A stretch of DNA of 64,000 bases from Ch67 sp041395845 (lineage in GTDB: Bacteria; Pseudomonadota; Gammaproteobacteria; Pseudomonadales; Ketobacteraceae). Made by a program: the position numbers and the translations under genes. Of this stretch, positions 13,946 through 21,879 are shown in pieces (position 1 is the first letter of the stretch; each line of letters begins with the position of its first letter). The notes under the pieces are model-generated. The model was not told where the DNA came from and did no database searches. It saw only the letters and a list, made by a program, of their open reading frames with translations. The DNA lies in assembly GCA_041395845.1 (NCBI GenBank), contig JAWKZS010000004.1, positions 124,001-188,000 on the forward strand, given 5' to 3'.

Positions 13946-16044
13946 GACTGTTTCACTCCTACGAAATGCAGCAGCGCCGGCATCGGGAAGGTGACCCGCT
14001 CTTCGCCGAGTGCGCCGATGTTGCCGTTGTCGTCCACCTGATCGGCACGCACCAGCACCAGCGTCTGCAGTTTGAATTCGGGATAGACCCAGATGGCGGC
14101 GGATTCGCCGGGCCGGCCGCGGATCTGGCCCTGATGCTGCGCACACTGGTTGAAGCGTTCGACAAAATCCCCGTTACCGAGCGCCTGCAGAATGCGATCG
14201 TCCAGCGGTTTGGTGTCAGGTGCGAGCCTTGTCAGCAGATGATTCAGCGCGAACAGGCTGTACTCGTAACCGCTGCGCAGACGGATCTTGTCGCGGGCGC
14301 CACTTTGCTCACTGCGGATGTCGGAATCCAGCCGCGCATTGCGGTTGCGTTCCGGATTCAGCGTCAGATAGTAGCGGGACTGGACATCAACGCGGCGGGT
14401 TTCGCTGTCGAACGGTGCCTCGAAAATCTGGTGCCAGTAATCGCGCCAGGTGGAGCGGTTGGACAGCGGCATCAGTTCGCCGTCTTCTTCGACACGGTCG
14501 AAGCGGTATTCCTGCATCAGGCTGATGCTGTGCTGGATCGAGGTTCCACGCAGTTGCCGCTGCTTGTTTTTCCACAGCAGGGTAAGGACGACGATGTAAT
14601 CTTTCTGCGCCGACAGTGACTGGGTGACACTGGCTTCGATGCGCGGAATCAGTTCCAGCGGACCATTGCTGACATCACCCACCGGTTCGCTGGATTCGTG
14701 CACCAGACGCAGATTATCGGCCTGTTTGATCTGTACCATGACTTCGGCGTCGGTGATGGTCTGCGGGGTTTCCACACTCAGGGGAAACTGCCATGCCACC
14801 CCATGCTGGTAGAGGGCGACTTCACGGCCCATGACGATCTGGGTTTTTACTTCATCCAGTTGCAGGCGTACGCTGCTGACGCGTTTGTAATTGCGTCCGC
14901 GCCGTGCGGCCATTCCCAGGCTGAGGCTGGCCAGCAGTTGATGCAGGTTCTGATCATCGACGCCGGGATTAAGCGCGCGCAGGTGTTCGTTGAGTTGCTG
15001 GTCGGCCTGCAGGCCAAGGCGGGCAAAATCGGTGATGCCGTTGATGATCTGCCCGGTCATTCGTTGCGGCGCTTCCACGATGGATTGCACGGTTTGCGGG
15101 CTGAGCACCTGTTGCAGCAGGGGCATCAGTGCAGGCAGTGCCGCCAGCAGGGCAGGGGCAACCTGGGCCTGGCTGTAGCGGGACAGGCTATGGGCGGTCG
15201 CCGGAGCTGCCGCGGGCGCCGCTGCCGGTGCAGGGGCCGCCGCTGCAGGTGCCGCATTGGCGCCGGCCTGGATCAGTTGCAGGATCTGGCGCATGTTGTC
15301 GGGGGTCAGAATCTGTTGCGCTGCAGGGCCCAGTGCCCGCAGGGCCTGTTCCGCCAGGGTGCCAATCTGGGACACCGCCGTCGCGGCGCCGCTATCCCTT
15401 GTTGCCCCGCTACCGCCACCGCCGCCCGCACCGGACAGTGACCGGATCAGCTGGCCTGCCACCTGTCCTACGGCCGGTGCAACGCCCGACACAAAGGAAC
15501 CAATGGCCGGTGCCAGCATGGGTAACAGGCTGGGCAGGGCGCCCACGATGGCTTCCAGAAACAGGGGCCGGCTCAGGGGGCGTTCCCGCAGCCGGAAAGG
15601 TGCGTTATCGACCTGATGCGCAAATGCGCGAGACTCCGCAATCATGTGTCCATCCTTCATTCGATTCTGCGCCAGGGCCAGTCCTGCCGGTGGCGGCAGA
15701 TCAGGCTCCGTGCGCGACACTTCCGTTATCGGTATCGTGGTCACTGCCGACATCGCAGGCCCGTTACCCTCGGCGTCCCGGTAACTGAACACCTGCAGCC
15801 AGCGGGTGTCGCGGTTCACCAGCCCGACGGGCAGGGTGAACTCGCCGCGGCCCCGCGTTTCCGGACGCAACGGCCCGATCAGTTGCGAGCGTTCGCGCAC
15901 CGTTGCCAGCGCCGGCAGGCCGTTGCGGGTGATGGTTTCCTCTTCACCCAGCTGCCAGCGCAGGTAACGGTTTTTGCCGATGTCGAACCGGACCCTGATG
16001 CCATCCGGCTGATGCTCCAGCGCCAGAATCAGCGCCAATGCCAT
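13942..16044 (-). CDS. Large hypothetical protein with three hydrophobic helical repeats
   Basis: A 700-residue protein without a recognised family. The N-terminal 140 residues look like a beta-sandwich. Residues about 165-360 are Ala/Pro/Gly-rich and contain three related hydrophobic helical units: ALPSLLPMLAPAIGSFVSG, ALGPAAQQILTPDNMRQILQ and ALPALMPLLQQVLSPQTVQS. Poly-Gly and Ala-Pro linkers separate them. The C-terminal half is beta-rich with many charged residues and ends with a segment like VLVRADQVDDNGNIG. It has no Sec signal. The hydrophobic units might insert in a membrane or pack into an oligomer. An AGGG-containing SD precedes ATG 16044, 3 bases after the upstream gene. It may be a structural core component, by inference only. 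Confidence 0.75.
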   Translation of the reverse strand: MALALILALEHQPDGIRVRFDIGKNRYLRWQLGEEETITRNGLPALATVRERSQLIGPLRPETRGRGEFTLPVGLVNRDTRWLQVFSYRDAEGNGPAMSAVTTIPITEVSRTEPDLPPPAGLALAQNRMKDGHMIAESRAFAHQVDNAPFRLRERPLSRPLFLEAIVGALPSLLPMLAPAIGSFVSGVAPAVGQVAGQLIRSLSGAGGGGGSGATRDSGAATAVSQIGTLAEQALRALGPAAQQILTPDNMRQILQLIQAGANAAPAAAAPAPAAAPAAAPATAHSLSRYSQAQVAPALLAALPALMPLLQQVLSPQTVQSIVEAPQRMTGQIINGITDFARLGLQADQQLNEHLRALNPGVDDQNLHQLLASLSLGMAARRGRNYKRVSSVRLQLDEVKTQIVMGREVALYQHGVAWQFPLSVETPQTITDAEVMVQIKQADNLRLVHESSEPVGDVSNGPLELIPRIEASVTQSLSAQKDYIVVLTLLWKNKQRQLRGTSIQHSISLMQEYRFDRVEEDGELMPLSNRSTWRDYWHQIFEAPFDSETRRVDVQSRYYLTLNPERNRNARLDSDIRSEQSGARDKIRLRSGYEYSLFALNHLLTRLAPDTKPLDDRILQALGNGDFVERFNQCAQHQGQIRGRPGESAAIWVYPEFKLQTLVLVRADQVDDNGNIGALGEERVTFPMPALLHFVGVKQS

Positions 16045-16047
16045 GGC

Positions 16048-17154
16048 TTACCGCCCTGGTACCGGTGGCGCCACCGGCGCCGGCATACCTGGAGCAGGAG
16101 CGGCACCTGGTGCCGCCGGCTGCACTACCTGTTGTGAAGGGCCGAGCCGTGCACCACCATCCATGCCGCCCTGATACAACGCCGCAAAGTTATCCAGTTT
16201 GAAATAGTCAGACTTGAACGTGATATCGACCGATCCCGCCACCTTGGCGGCCAGCTCGGTATTCGACACGCTCTTCGCGCTGGAAACGGAAATCTTCGAT
16301 TTGCGCGTGCTGGAGGTATGGCCGCCTTTCGGGCCACCGAAAATGGCACCGATCAAGCCACCACTGGCACTGACACTGCTACTGGACGATTTCAGTTCCT
16401 GCAGCGCCGCCTTGTCGGATTTCTGAACCTGTTCGGTGGCCTTGATATCGAACAATACCGACGCCTTCACGTTTCCTTTTTCGACCACCAGACGGGTGAT
16501 GCCCATCAGAATGGTTTCCCGCAGCATGGCGCGCTGTTCTTTTGCCATCTGGATTTTGGCATCCATGATGCGCGCCTTGACCTGGTTGTCGCCCAGATCC
16601 ACCGGCTCACCGCTGCTGTCGGTGAGTTGCAGTTTGCGGGAACCGTCATCGTTTTCTTCGTCGCTGAAGGCCAGGCCGAATTCATCGCTGTTGTTTTCTG
16701 CCAGATAGCCGAACGATGCTGCATCGTCGATCGCGTTGATGAATTTCGATACCGACTGGGTCGCGGCTTTCAGCAGTTTCTGGTACGACTCCATCTGGGC
16801 CAGTGTTACCTCCAGGTTGGCGTCGAACACTCCCTTCAGCAAGTCTTTGACAAAGCCGGGAAAATCCACCTCGTCGATAAATCCACCGGCGAGCTCACCG
16901 GCCTGATCGATACGCTTGTTGGTATGGCGGCTGTCATCGATCATGTCGCTGGCCTTTTTCGGGCCGGCCATGGCCTGGCTTTGCTGGCGTGAGTGACCGT
17001 TGTTGGCATCCGCCAGCTGCTGGTAATTTTGCCGGTACACATCCAGGTACAACGCTTTCTGGTCATCGACGCCAAGCTGATGAAACGTGGCCGACTGGGC
17101 CAGTGTGCGACGCGTGTATTCGCGGGCAAGATCCTTGATCGCTTGATTGCTCAT
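16048..17154 (-). CDS. Hypothetical protein of the protease operon (368 aa)
   Basis: A 368-residue protein. The first 240 residues are predicted helical, with coiled-coil-like segments (AQMESYQKLLKAATQSVSKF, AKEQRAMLRETILMGIT). A Ser/Gly-rich linker (SSSSSVSASGGL) and a beta segment with repeated hydroxyl residues (SKISVSSAKSVSNTE, VDITFKSDYFKLDNFAALY) follow. The end is a Pro/Ala-rich tail. I recognise no domain. It has no signal peptide, and the short GGLIGAIFGG patch is too short to be a reliable membrane span. The SD AGGGAG lies about 9 bases before ATG 17154. It is flanked at short distance by the 404- and 700-residue genes, so it is probably a subunit of the same assembly. Confidence 0.75.
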   Translation of the reverse strand: MSNQAIKDLAREYTRRTLAQSATFHQLGVDDQKALYLDVYRQNYQQLADANNGHSRQQSQAMAGPKKASDMIDDSRHTNKRIDQAGELAGGFIDEVDFPGFVKDLLKGVFDANLEVTLAQMESYQKLLKAATQSVSKFINAIDDAASFGYLAENNSDEFGLAFSDEENDDGSRKLQLTDSSGEPVDLGDNQVKARIMDAKIQMAKEQRAMLRETILMGITRLVVEKGNVKASVLFDIKATEQVQKSDKAALQELKSSSSSVSASGGLIGAIFGGPKGGHTSSTRKSKISVSSAKSVSNTELAAKVAGSVDITFKSDYFKLDNFAALYQGGMDGGARLGPSQQVVQPAAPGAAPAPGMPAPVAPPVPGR

Positions 17155-17181
17155 TCGAATGGGCTCCCTGCTGGTTCGCGG

Positions 17182-18396
17182 TTAAAAATCATCACTGTCG
17201 GAATCGGCGAATTCTTCTTCCTCAAACATTTCTTCATCGTCTTCCAGTTCCATGTCTTCGCCGGAAGCATTGCTGAAGTTGAGGATGTAAGATTCGGCCG
17301 CCTGCAGGAAACTGACGAAGTCTTCTTGCCGTACGGAGACTTCATTGAAGTTGGCAATCCACACGAAAATCTTGTTACCGTCTACAGCCAGGGAACGATG
17401 GGCCGCGATGTTGGGTGATGCGCCAAATTCCTCTTTCGACAGCCGTTCGATCACGGTCCACAGGCTCTTGCGCCGGTTGCCGCCGAAGTACGCAAGGATT
17501 TCGTCGTCCTTCAGAATGTCGAAGCATTCCTGTAGCTGGGCGTAGAATTCCCGCGCCTGCACATGGGCCATGCCGGTGCAGTATTCGGTCAGGTTGTATT
17601 GCAGTTCGCGGGTGGCCTGATAGATGCGCGAACGGGAAACCGGCGAGGTTTCACCGATGCCCTGATCGACGCGCTCGGTCTTGTCGATGTATTCCGCGAC
17701 TTCGGCCATCAGGTTGTGCCACAGCTGCGGGAAGGGTTCGTTCACCACCATGCGGGACAGCACATCGGTGTTACCCTTGTTGATCACCCGGCGATAGACC
17801 ATGCCGCGTTCTTCATTCGAGGCGCGCTCTTCCCGCAGCTTCCAGTAGCGGTACAGCCGGGCCGCTGCCGGGCCTTCCACCACGTCGATGGAGCCGGCGG
17901 CCCAGTTCAGCACCAGCGCATCCACCAGCTTGAATACGCCCAGACGCTCGCCGAACTCGAAGATGTAATCCAGTGCGCCGGCCGCCAGGATGTTTTCCTT
18001 GATGATGCCCTGTTCTTCCACTTCGGAAAAATCATCGACCTCGAAATTCCATTGGCCAACGCCACGGCCACCACCCTTGCGGCGGGCCGCATCCAGCGGA
18101 TCATCCTGACCACTGGCAACGTTCAGAGCGTAGTCATAGGCCAGGGCGAAATGTTCGTCGTAGTCACCGGCCTTGAGTTTTTCCACGTCATCGATCTGTA
18201 CGCCGCGATCCAGCAGATAATCGATCATCGCGGCTTTGACATCCGGGGTGAATCGGGTGGTATCGATTTCCGCTCTTTCGATGTAGATTTCCAGCAGCGC
18301 CGGCAACTGGCCTTGCTCATTGACCGAGTTGATCAGCTTGAGTACCGCCGCCTCAAGTGCGCCGGGGGAGAGTGAGATTTTGATATTGCTTGGCAT
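17182..18396 (-). CDS. Hypothetical helical protein with strongly acidic C-terminal tail
   Basis: A 404-residue protein starting MPSNIKISLSPGALEAAVLK. It is predicted almost entirely helical and has no recognised domain. The last 25 residues are nearly all Glu/Asp (EDDEEMFEEEEFADSDSDDF). Two operon partners (the 402-residue protein and the papain-like protease) begin with strongly basic tails, so an electrostatic docking role is conceivable. I chose ATG 18396 because AGGA sits 8 bases upstream; ATG 18405 and TTG 18417 are alternatives in the same frame. The gene follows the 194-residue gene by 21 bases. No signal peptide or membrane segment. Confidence 0.74.
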   Translation of the reverse strand: MPSNIKISLSPGALEAAVLKLINSVNEQGQLPALLEIYIERAEIDTTRFTPDVKAAMIDYLLDRGVQIDDVEKLKAGDYDEHFALAYDYALNVASGQDDPLDAARRKGGGRGVGQWNFEVDDFSEVEEQGIIKENILAAGALDYIFEFGERLGVFKLVDALVLNWAAGSIDVVEGPAAARLYRYWKLREERASNEERGMVYRRVINKGNTDVLSRMVVNEPFPQLWHNLMAEVAEYIDKTERVDQGIGETSPVSRSRIYQATRELQYNLTEYCTGMAHVQAREFYAQLQECFDILKDDEILAYFGGNRRKSLWTVIERLSKEEFGASPNIAAHRSLAVDGNKIFVWIANFNEVSVRQEDFVSFLQAAESYILNFSNASGEDMELEDDEEMFEEEEFADSDSDDF

Positions 18397-18417
18397 GGTC
18401 GGCATCCTGTTTCGCAA

Positions 18418-19002
18418 TTACAGGCCAGCGCGGACTTGATGGGCAATCAGGTCACGCAGTACGTTGTCTTCGGTGAAATTGATGCGGTGTTTGGCGCCTA
18501 CCAGCTTCACCACTTCCTGGGCGAATTTGTCCAGCGGGCCATTTTCCCGTTCCAGCTCGAACAGCACGGCATCGATAAATCCGATTTCGTCTTTCACTTC
18601 CTTGTCCGCTTCGTTGCAGGACAGCAGGGTGTTGAGCAGATTGGGATACACGGCAGCCAGCACCACCCGTTTGTTTTCACTGATGCGCATGGCATTGAGA
18701 CGTTTGATGACGCGATCCAGCTCGGTGGCCCAGCCCTTGCGATTGATCAGCTTGCGCAGGGCGGATTCGTTCACCGAAAAGGTCTGCTTGACCTTGGCCA
18801 GCGCCAGCTCGGCAATCGGATCAAGTTTGGAAATCCGGGTGGTGACTTTCAGCAGATTGCTTTCCGCATCCGGTCGCTTCTGGTCGATCAGTTTGCCCCA
18901 TACGGGCTTCAGATCGCCGAAATCCAGTGCCTTGTCCACCTGCACGTCACTGGTGCCGACGTTGCCGGATTCCACACGTTTTTTTTCATCGGTAGTTGCC
19001 AT
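18418..19002 (-). CDS. Hypothetical all-helical protein (194 aa)
   Basis: A 194-residue protein beginning MATTDEKKRVESGNVG. After a polar N-terminal 35 residues it is predicted all-helical (LLKVTTRISKLDPIAELALA, RVVLAAVYPNLLNTLLSCNE). No family was recognised, and there is no signal peptide. The start is ATG 19002, with GGGAGAG at good spacing; it overlaps the 3' end of the subtilase gene by 17 bases, so translation is likely coupled to the protease. That intimate coupling makes it a candidate inhibitor, chaperone or substrate of the subtilase, but nothing in the sequence proves this. Confidence 0.73.
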   Translation of the reverse strand: MATTDEKKRVESGNVGTSDVQVDKALDFGDLKPVWGKLIDQKRPDAESNLLKVTTRISKLDPIAELALAKVKQTFSVNESALRKLINRKGWATELDRVIKRLNAMRISENKRVVLAAVYPNLLNTLLSCNEADKEVKDEIGFIDAVLFELERENGPLDKFAQEVVKLVGAKHRINFTEDNVLRDLIAHQVRAGL

Positions 19003-20305
19003 GTCCGTCTCTCCCTTGGCTGAGCTTGAAATCGAGATAGCGCATTGCATCGGCCAGATTCAGTCGTCCGTAGCCGGCCTTGCGGTGTTTGAAATTGCGA
19101 TCCACTTTGTCGCTGGTGTGCTTGAGTACATGTTTGACCTGGGTATCCGTGAGCCGGTGACCCTGCTTGCGGGCGTAGGATTTCATCAGCGCCACTGCGC
19201 CGGTGACGAAGGGCGCGGCATGGGATGTCCCGGTGGAAAAAGCGTAATCGTTGTTGAGGGATGTGCTGTAGACATCCACACCTGGCGCGATGAAAGACAC
19301 CTGGTCACCGTAGGTGGAAAAATCAGCGACGTTGCCTTCCGCATCCATGGCGCCCACCGCAATTACGCTGTCGAACGCGCCGGGATAGTACATTTCCTGC
19401 TGACCATCGTTGCCTGATGCGGCGACGATGGTAACCCCCTTGCGGCGCGCGTAATCGATCACTTCCTTGTGGGGAAGCCCGCCGCCTTCATGTTTGACGC
19501 CGAGTGACATATTGATCACGTCAGCACCCTGATCGACCGCATACTTCACGCCGGCGTTGATATTTTCGATCAGCCCCGCACCCATTCTGCGGCCCTGCTT
19601 TTCCATCGCTGCCAGTACCCGTACCGGAATGATCTTGCATTTCGGCGCCACACCGCGGGGCATGCTGCTGCCTTTGCCGGCGACGATGCCGGCCACGTGG
19701 GTGCCATGCCCGACTTCATCATCCGCCACGGAATCGGCTTCCAGGTAATCTCCGATGAAATCGTCCGCGCCGTCGAGAATATGCACGAAATCAAAACCTT
19801 CCTGCAGTGAGTGGCGCAATTCAGCATGATCAAGATCGATGCCGGTATCCAGCACGGCAACGGTGATGCCGGCGTCGCCCAGTGAGAAGGCCTGACCTTC
19901 GTCGAGATAGATGGCGTCGCGGGAAGCGCGATCAGTGCGAACGCTGAAGGCGTTGCTGCGGGGTTGCAGATCCATACGGCCGATGCTGCCTGGACTTGCT
20001 TGTTCGACGGCGGGAATCAGCTGCAGATCATCGATCAGCGCTTGCGGTACGCGACCATCGCGCATTAATACCAGGCGGTAGACCCGATCCATGCCGCTGG
20101 CGACTTCGTCGGATGACCAGCCTTCACTAGCAGGCTGATATTCACGGGTCGCAAGAAAGGGTTGCCGGTGGCGCTGGAATACCCGATCCACGTCGGGCAG
20201 AAAATGTTCGCGCTCAAGGCGGCGATCAGCCAGCAGCGATTGCCAGTGAGGCAAATGCTCCAGCGGCAGCGGCTGACGCAACACGATGCGCACGTGATCC
20301 TTCAT
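18986..20305 (-). CDS. Cytoplasmic S8 subtilisin-like serine protease, first gene of the protease operon
   Basis: A 439-residue subtilase with a complete triad: Asp in AVLDTGIDLDHAEL (near residue 150), His in GHGTHVAGIVAG (near 200), Ser in TGTSHAAPFVTGA (near 360), and the oxyanion Asn in AASGNDGQQE. It has no signal peptide, so it should act inside the cell or leave by a special route. The N-terminal 135 residues do not resemble the I9 propeptide and may instead carry specificity or a partner-binding role. I chose ATG 20305 (MKDHVRIVL) after GGAAGG; the frame runs upstream to 20404, but that covers the putative promoter. It heads ten co-directional genes ending with a double papain-like protease, which suggests a proteolytic cascade or processing system. 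Confidence 0.88.
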   Translation of the reverse strand: MKDHVRIVLRQPLPLEHLPHWQSLLADRRLEREHFLPDVDRVFQRHRQPFLATREYQPASEGWSSDEVASGMDRVYRLVLMRDGRVPQALIDDLQLIPAVEQASPGSIGRMDLQPRSNAFSVRTDRASRDAIYLDEGQAFSLGDAGITVAVLDTGIDLDHAELRHSLQEGFDFVHILDGADDFIGDYLEADSVADDEVGHGTHVAGIVAGKGSSMPRGVAPKCKIIPVRVLAAMEKQGRRMGAGLIENINAGVKYAVDQGADVINMSLGVKHEGGGLPHKEVIDYARRKGVTIVAASGNDGQQEMYYPGAFDSVIAVGAMDAEGNVADFSTYGDQVSFIAPGVDVYSTSLNNDYAFSTGTSHAAPFVTGAVALMKSYARKQGHRLTDTQVKHVLKHTSDKVDRNFKHRKAGYGRLNLADAMRYLDFKLSQGRDGHGNYR

Positions 20306-20604
20306 TCGATGATTTGCCTTCCAATAGACATGCCGAAAGACAAAGCAATCCCTATTCCATTTTGCCGGGGAATTGTGCAGCAGCCTGCGCGCCAGCAGTG
20401 GCAAGGTGTCAGCAGAAAAATCATTGACTTGCGTGAATTTTCGACGGGTTGTTCGTGACCCGGTGATTTGGCAAACATTGAACGCTTGTTAAGCAGTGAT
20501 GTGATGGATGCGGGCGAAAAACGAGGGGGATATCTGAAGAATCAGAACAAAAATTCAGCGGGTTAATCGGTGGCAGATAGTGGGTAAAATTCTACCCGCA
20601 TTGG
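20306..20604. other. Intergenic region upstream of the protease operon
   Basis: About 300 bases without a convincing gene. It contains the -24/-12-like element at 20379-20395, a 5' leader of roughly 60 bases for the subtilase gene, and AT-richer DNA at 20460-20600 where upstream activator sites would be expected. I found no clear long dyad there. The activator gene's terminator follows at 20605-20634. Confidence 0.6.
20379..20395 (-). promoter_or_regulatory. Putative sigma-54 (-24/-12) promoter of the protease operon
   Basis: On the minus strand TGGCGCGCAGGCTGCT shows the invariant GG (20392-20393) and GC (20380-20381) separated by exactly ten bases, close to the consensus TGGCAC-N5-TTGC. 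It lies about 75-90 bases upstream of ATG 20305, and the next gene upstream encodes a sigma-54 activator. A chance match is possible in GC-rich DNA. Confidence 0.55.
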
Positions 20605-20634
20605 ACAATAAAAAAGCGCGAGGGAAATCGCGCT
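20605..20634 (-). terminator. Rho-independent terminator after the sigma-54 activator gene
   Basis: On the minus strand AGCGCGA and TCGCGCT (20615-20621 with 20628-20634) form a 7-bp stem with a six-base loop, followed by TTTTTTATT. It insulates the activator transcript from the protease operon downstream. Confidence 0.85.
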
Positions 20635-20681
20635 CATTCATTCTTATGATTGGTACAGAAACAGGTTGCGTAGTGGTGTGT

Positions 20682-21707
20682 TCAGGTCAGGTTGTATTTC
20701 TTGACCAGACGGCCAAAGGCACGCCGTTCCTTGCCGGCGCGGCGTGCAGCCTGGGTGATATTGCCGTGGGTCAGTTGCAGCAGGCTGGCGACATAATGCT
20801 TTTCGAATTCCTGCAGCACCTGGGCCTTGGCCTGGGTCAGCTTCATCTGCAGCGCTCCCTCGCGAGCGATCCGCTCCAATACATCAAGTCCTAGTGCGTG
20901 GCTTGATGTGGTGGCCGCAGTCAGCGATGAGGGCAGCTGACCGAACAGCCAGCGCAGAATGACATTTTCCAGTTCGCGGACATTGCCGGGCCAGTGATAG
21001 TTCAGCAGCCATTTTTCGAACGCAGGTACCAGCTCGGGTATCCTCACACGGTACTGACTGGAAAATCGATCGGCGAAATACTGCACCAGCAACAGAATGT
21101 CTTCCCGTCGTTCACGCAGCGGCGGCAGTTCGATACGTAATACATCCAGACGATAGAACAGATCCTCGCGAAAGCGGCCGTCCTGCACCCGTTCTGCCAG
21201 ATCGCAGTGGGTTGCCGCAATTACGCGCACGTTGGCCACGGATTCCCGCTTGCCGCCCAGCCGGCGATAACGGCGATCCTGCAGGAACCGCAGCAGCACC
21301 ACTTGCGCATGTGGCGAAAGACTGTCCACTTCATCGAGAAACAGGGTGCCATTTTCGGCCAGTGTCACCAGTCCATCCTGACGGGCAATGGCACCGGTAA
21401 ACGCGCCCCGCTCGTGACCGAATAATTCATTCAGAATCAGATCGTTGGGATAAGCACCACAGTTCACGGCGACAAATGGATGTCGTTGTCGCGCGCTGGC
21501 ACCATGCAGCGCACGGGCTACCAGTTCCTTGCCGGTACCGGTTTCGCCGTAAATGAAAACAGGTGCGTCATGACTGCCATAGTTCAGCAGTTGCTGACGA
21601 ATCCGCTGGATGGCAGCGGATTCACCTTGAATATTTTCTGTGCAGTAATGGGGTGCTGAAGCAAGTTCCGGAAGGGTTGAGCCACGATCATCTGGATCTG
21701 ATCTCAT
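20682..21707 (-). CDS. Sigma-54-dependent transcriptional activator (AAA+, no sensor domain)
   Basis: A 341-residue bacterial enhancer-binding protein. The AAA+ core starts about residue 30, with Walker A GETGTGKE, the sigma-54-contacting loop GAFTGA, Walker B GTLFLDEVDSL and the arginine-finger region FREDLFYRLDVL. The C-terminal Fis-type helix-turn-helix is around HGNITQAARRAGKERRAFGR. Only about 25 residues precede the core, so there is no receiver, GAF or PAS domain. Control must come from abundance, a partner protein or an antiactivator. I chose ATG 21707 (SD AGGA); the frame extends to 21785. It is followed by its own terminator and then by the protease operon with a -24/-12-like promoter, its most likely target. 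Confidence 0.92.
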   Translation of the reverse strand: MRSDPDDRGSTLPELASAPHYCTENIQGESAAIQRIRQQLLNYGSHDAPVFIYGETGTGKELVARALHGASARQRHPFVAVNCGAYPNDLILNELFGHERGAFTGAIARQDGLVTLAENGTLFLDEVDSLSPHAQVVLLRFLQDRRYRRLGGKRESVANVRVIAATHCDLAERVQDGRFREDLFYRLDVLRIELPPLRERREDILLLVQYFADRFSSQYRVRIPELVPAFEKWLLNYHWPGNVRELENVILRWLFGQLPSSLTAATTSSHALGLDVLERIAREGALQMKLTQAKAQVLQEFEKHYVASLLQLTHGNITQAARRAGKERRAFGRLVKKYNLT

Positions 21708-21879
21708 TGACGCATCCTTTGCTGTTTTTGTGCTTTTGTGCCGGCGCGACGGTAGTGTGACAACAGTACAGTCGCGTGATCGCAATCGCGTTACAGCATT
21801 TTTAACGATGCGCGCTGGTTGGCTTCCTGGCCGAGAGTGAATGTTTTATGCAAAGAACCGGTAGTTGTCAAAGTGAGTA

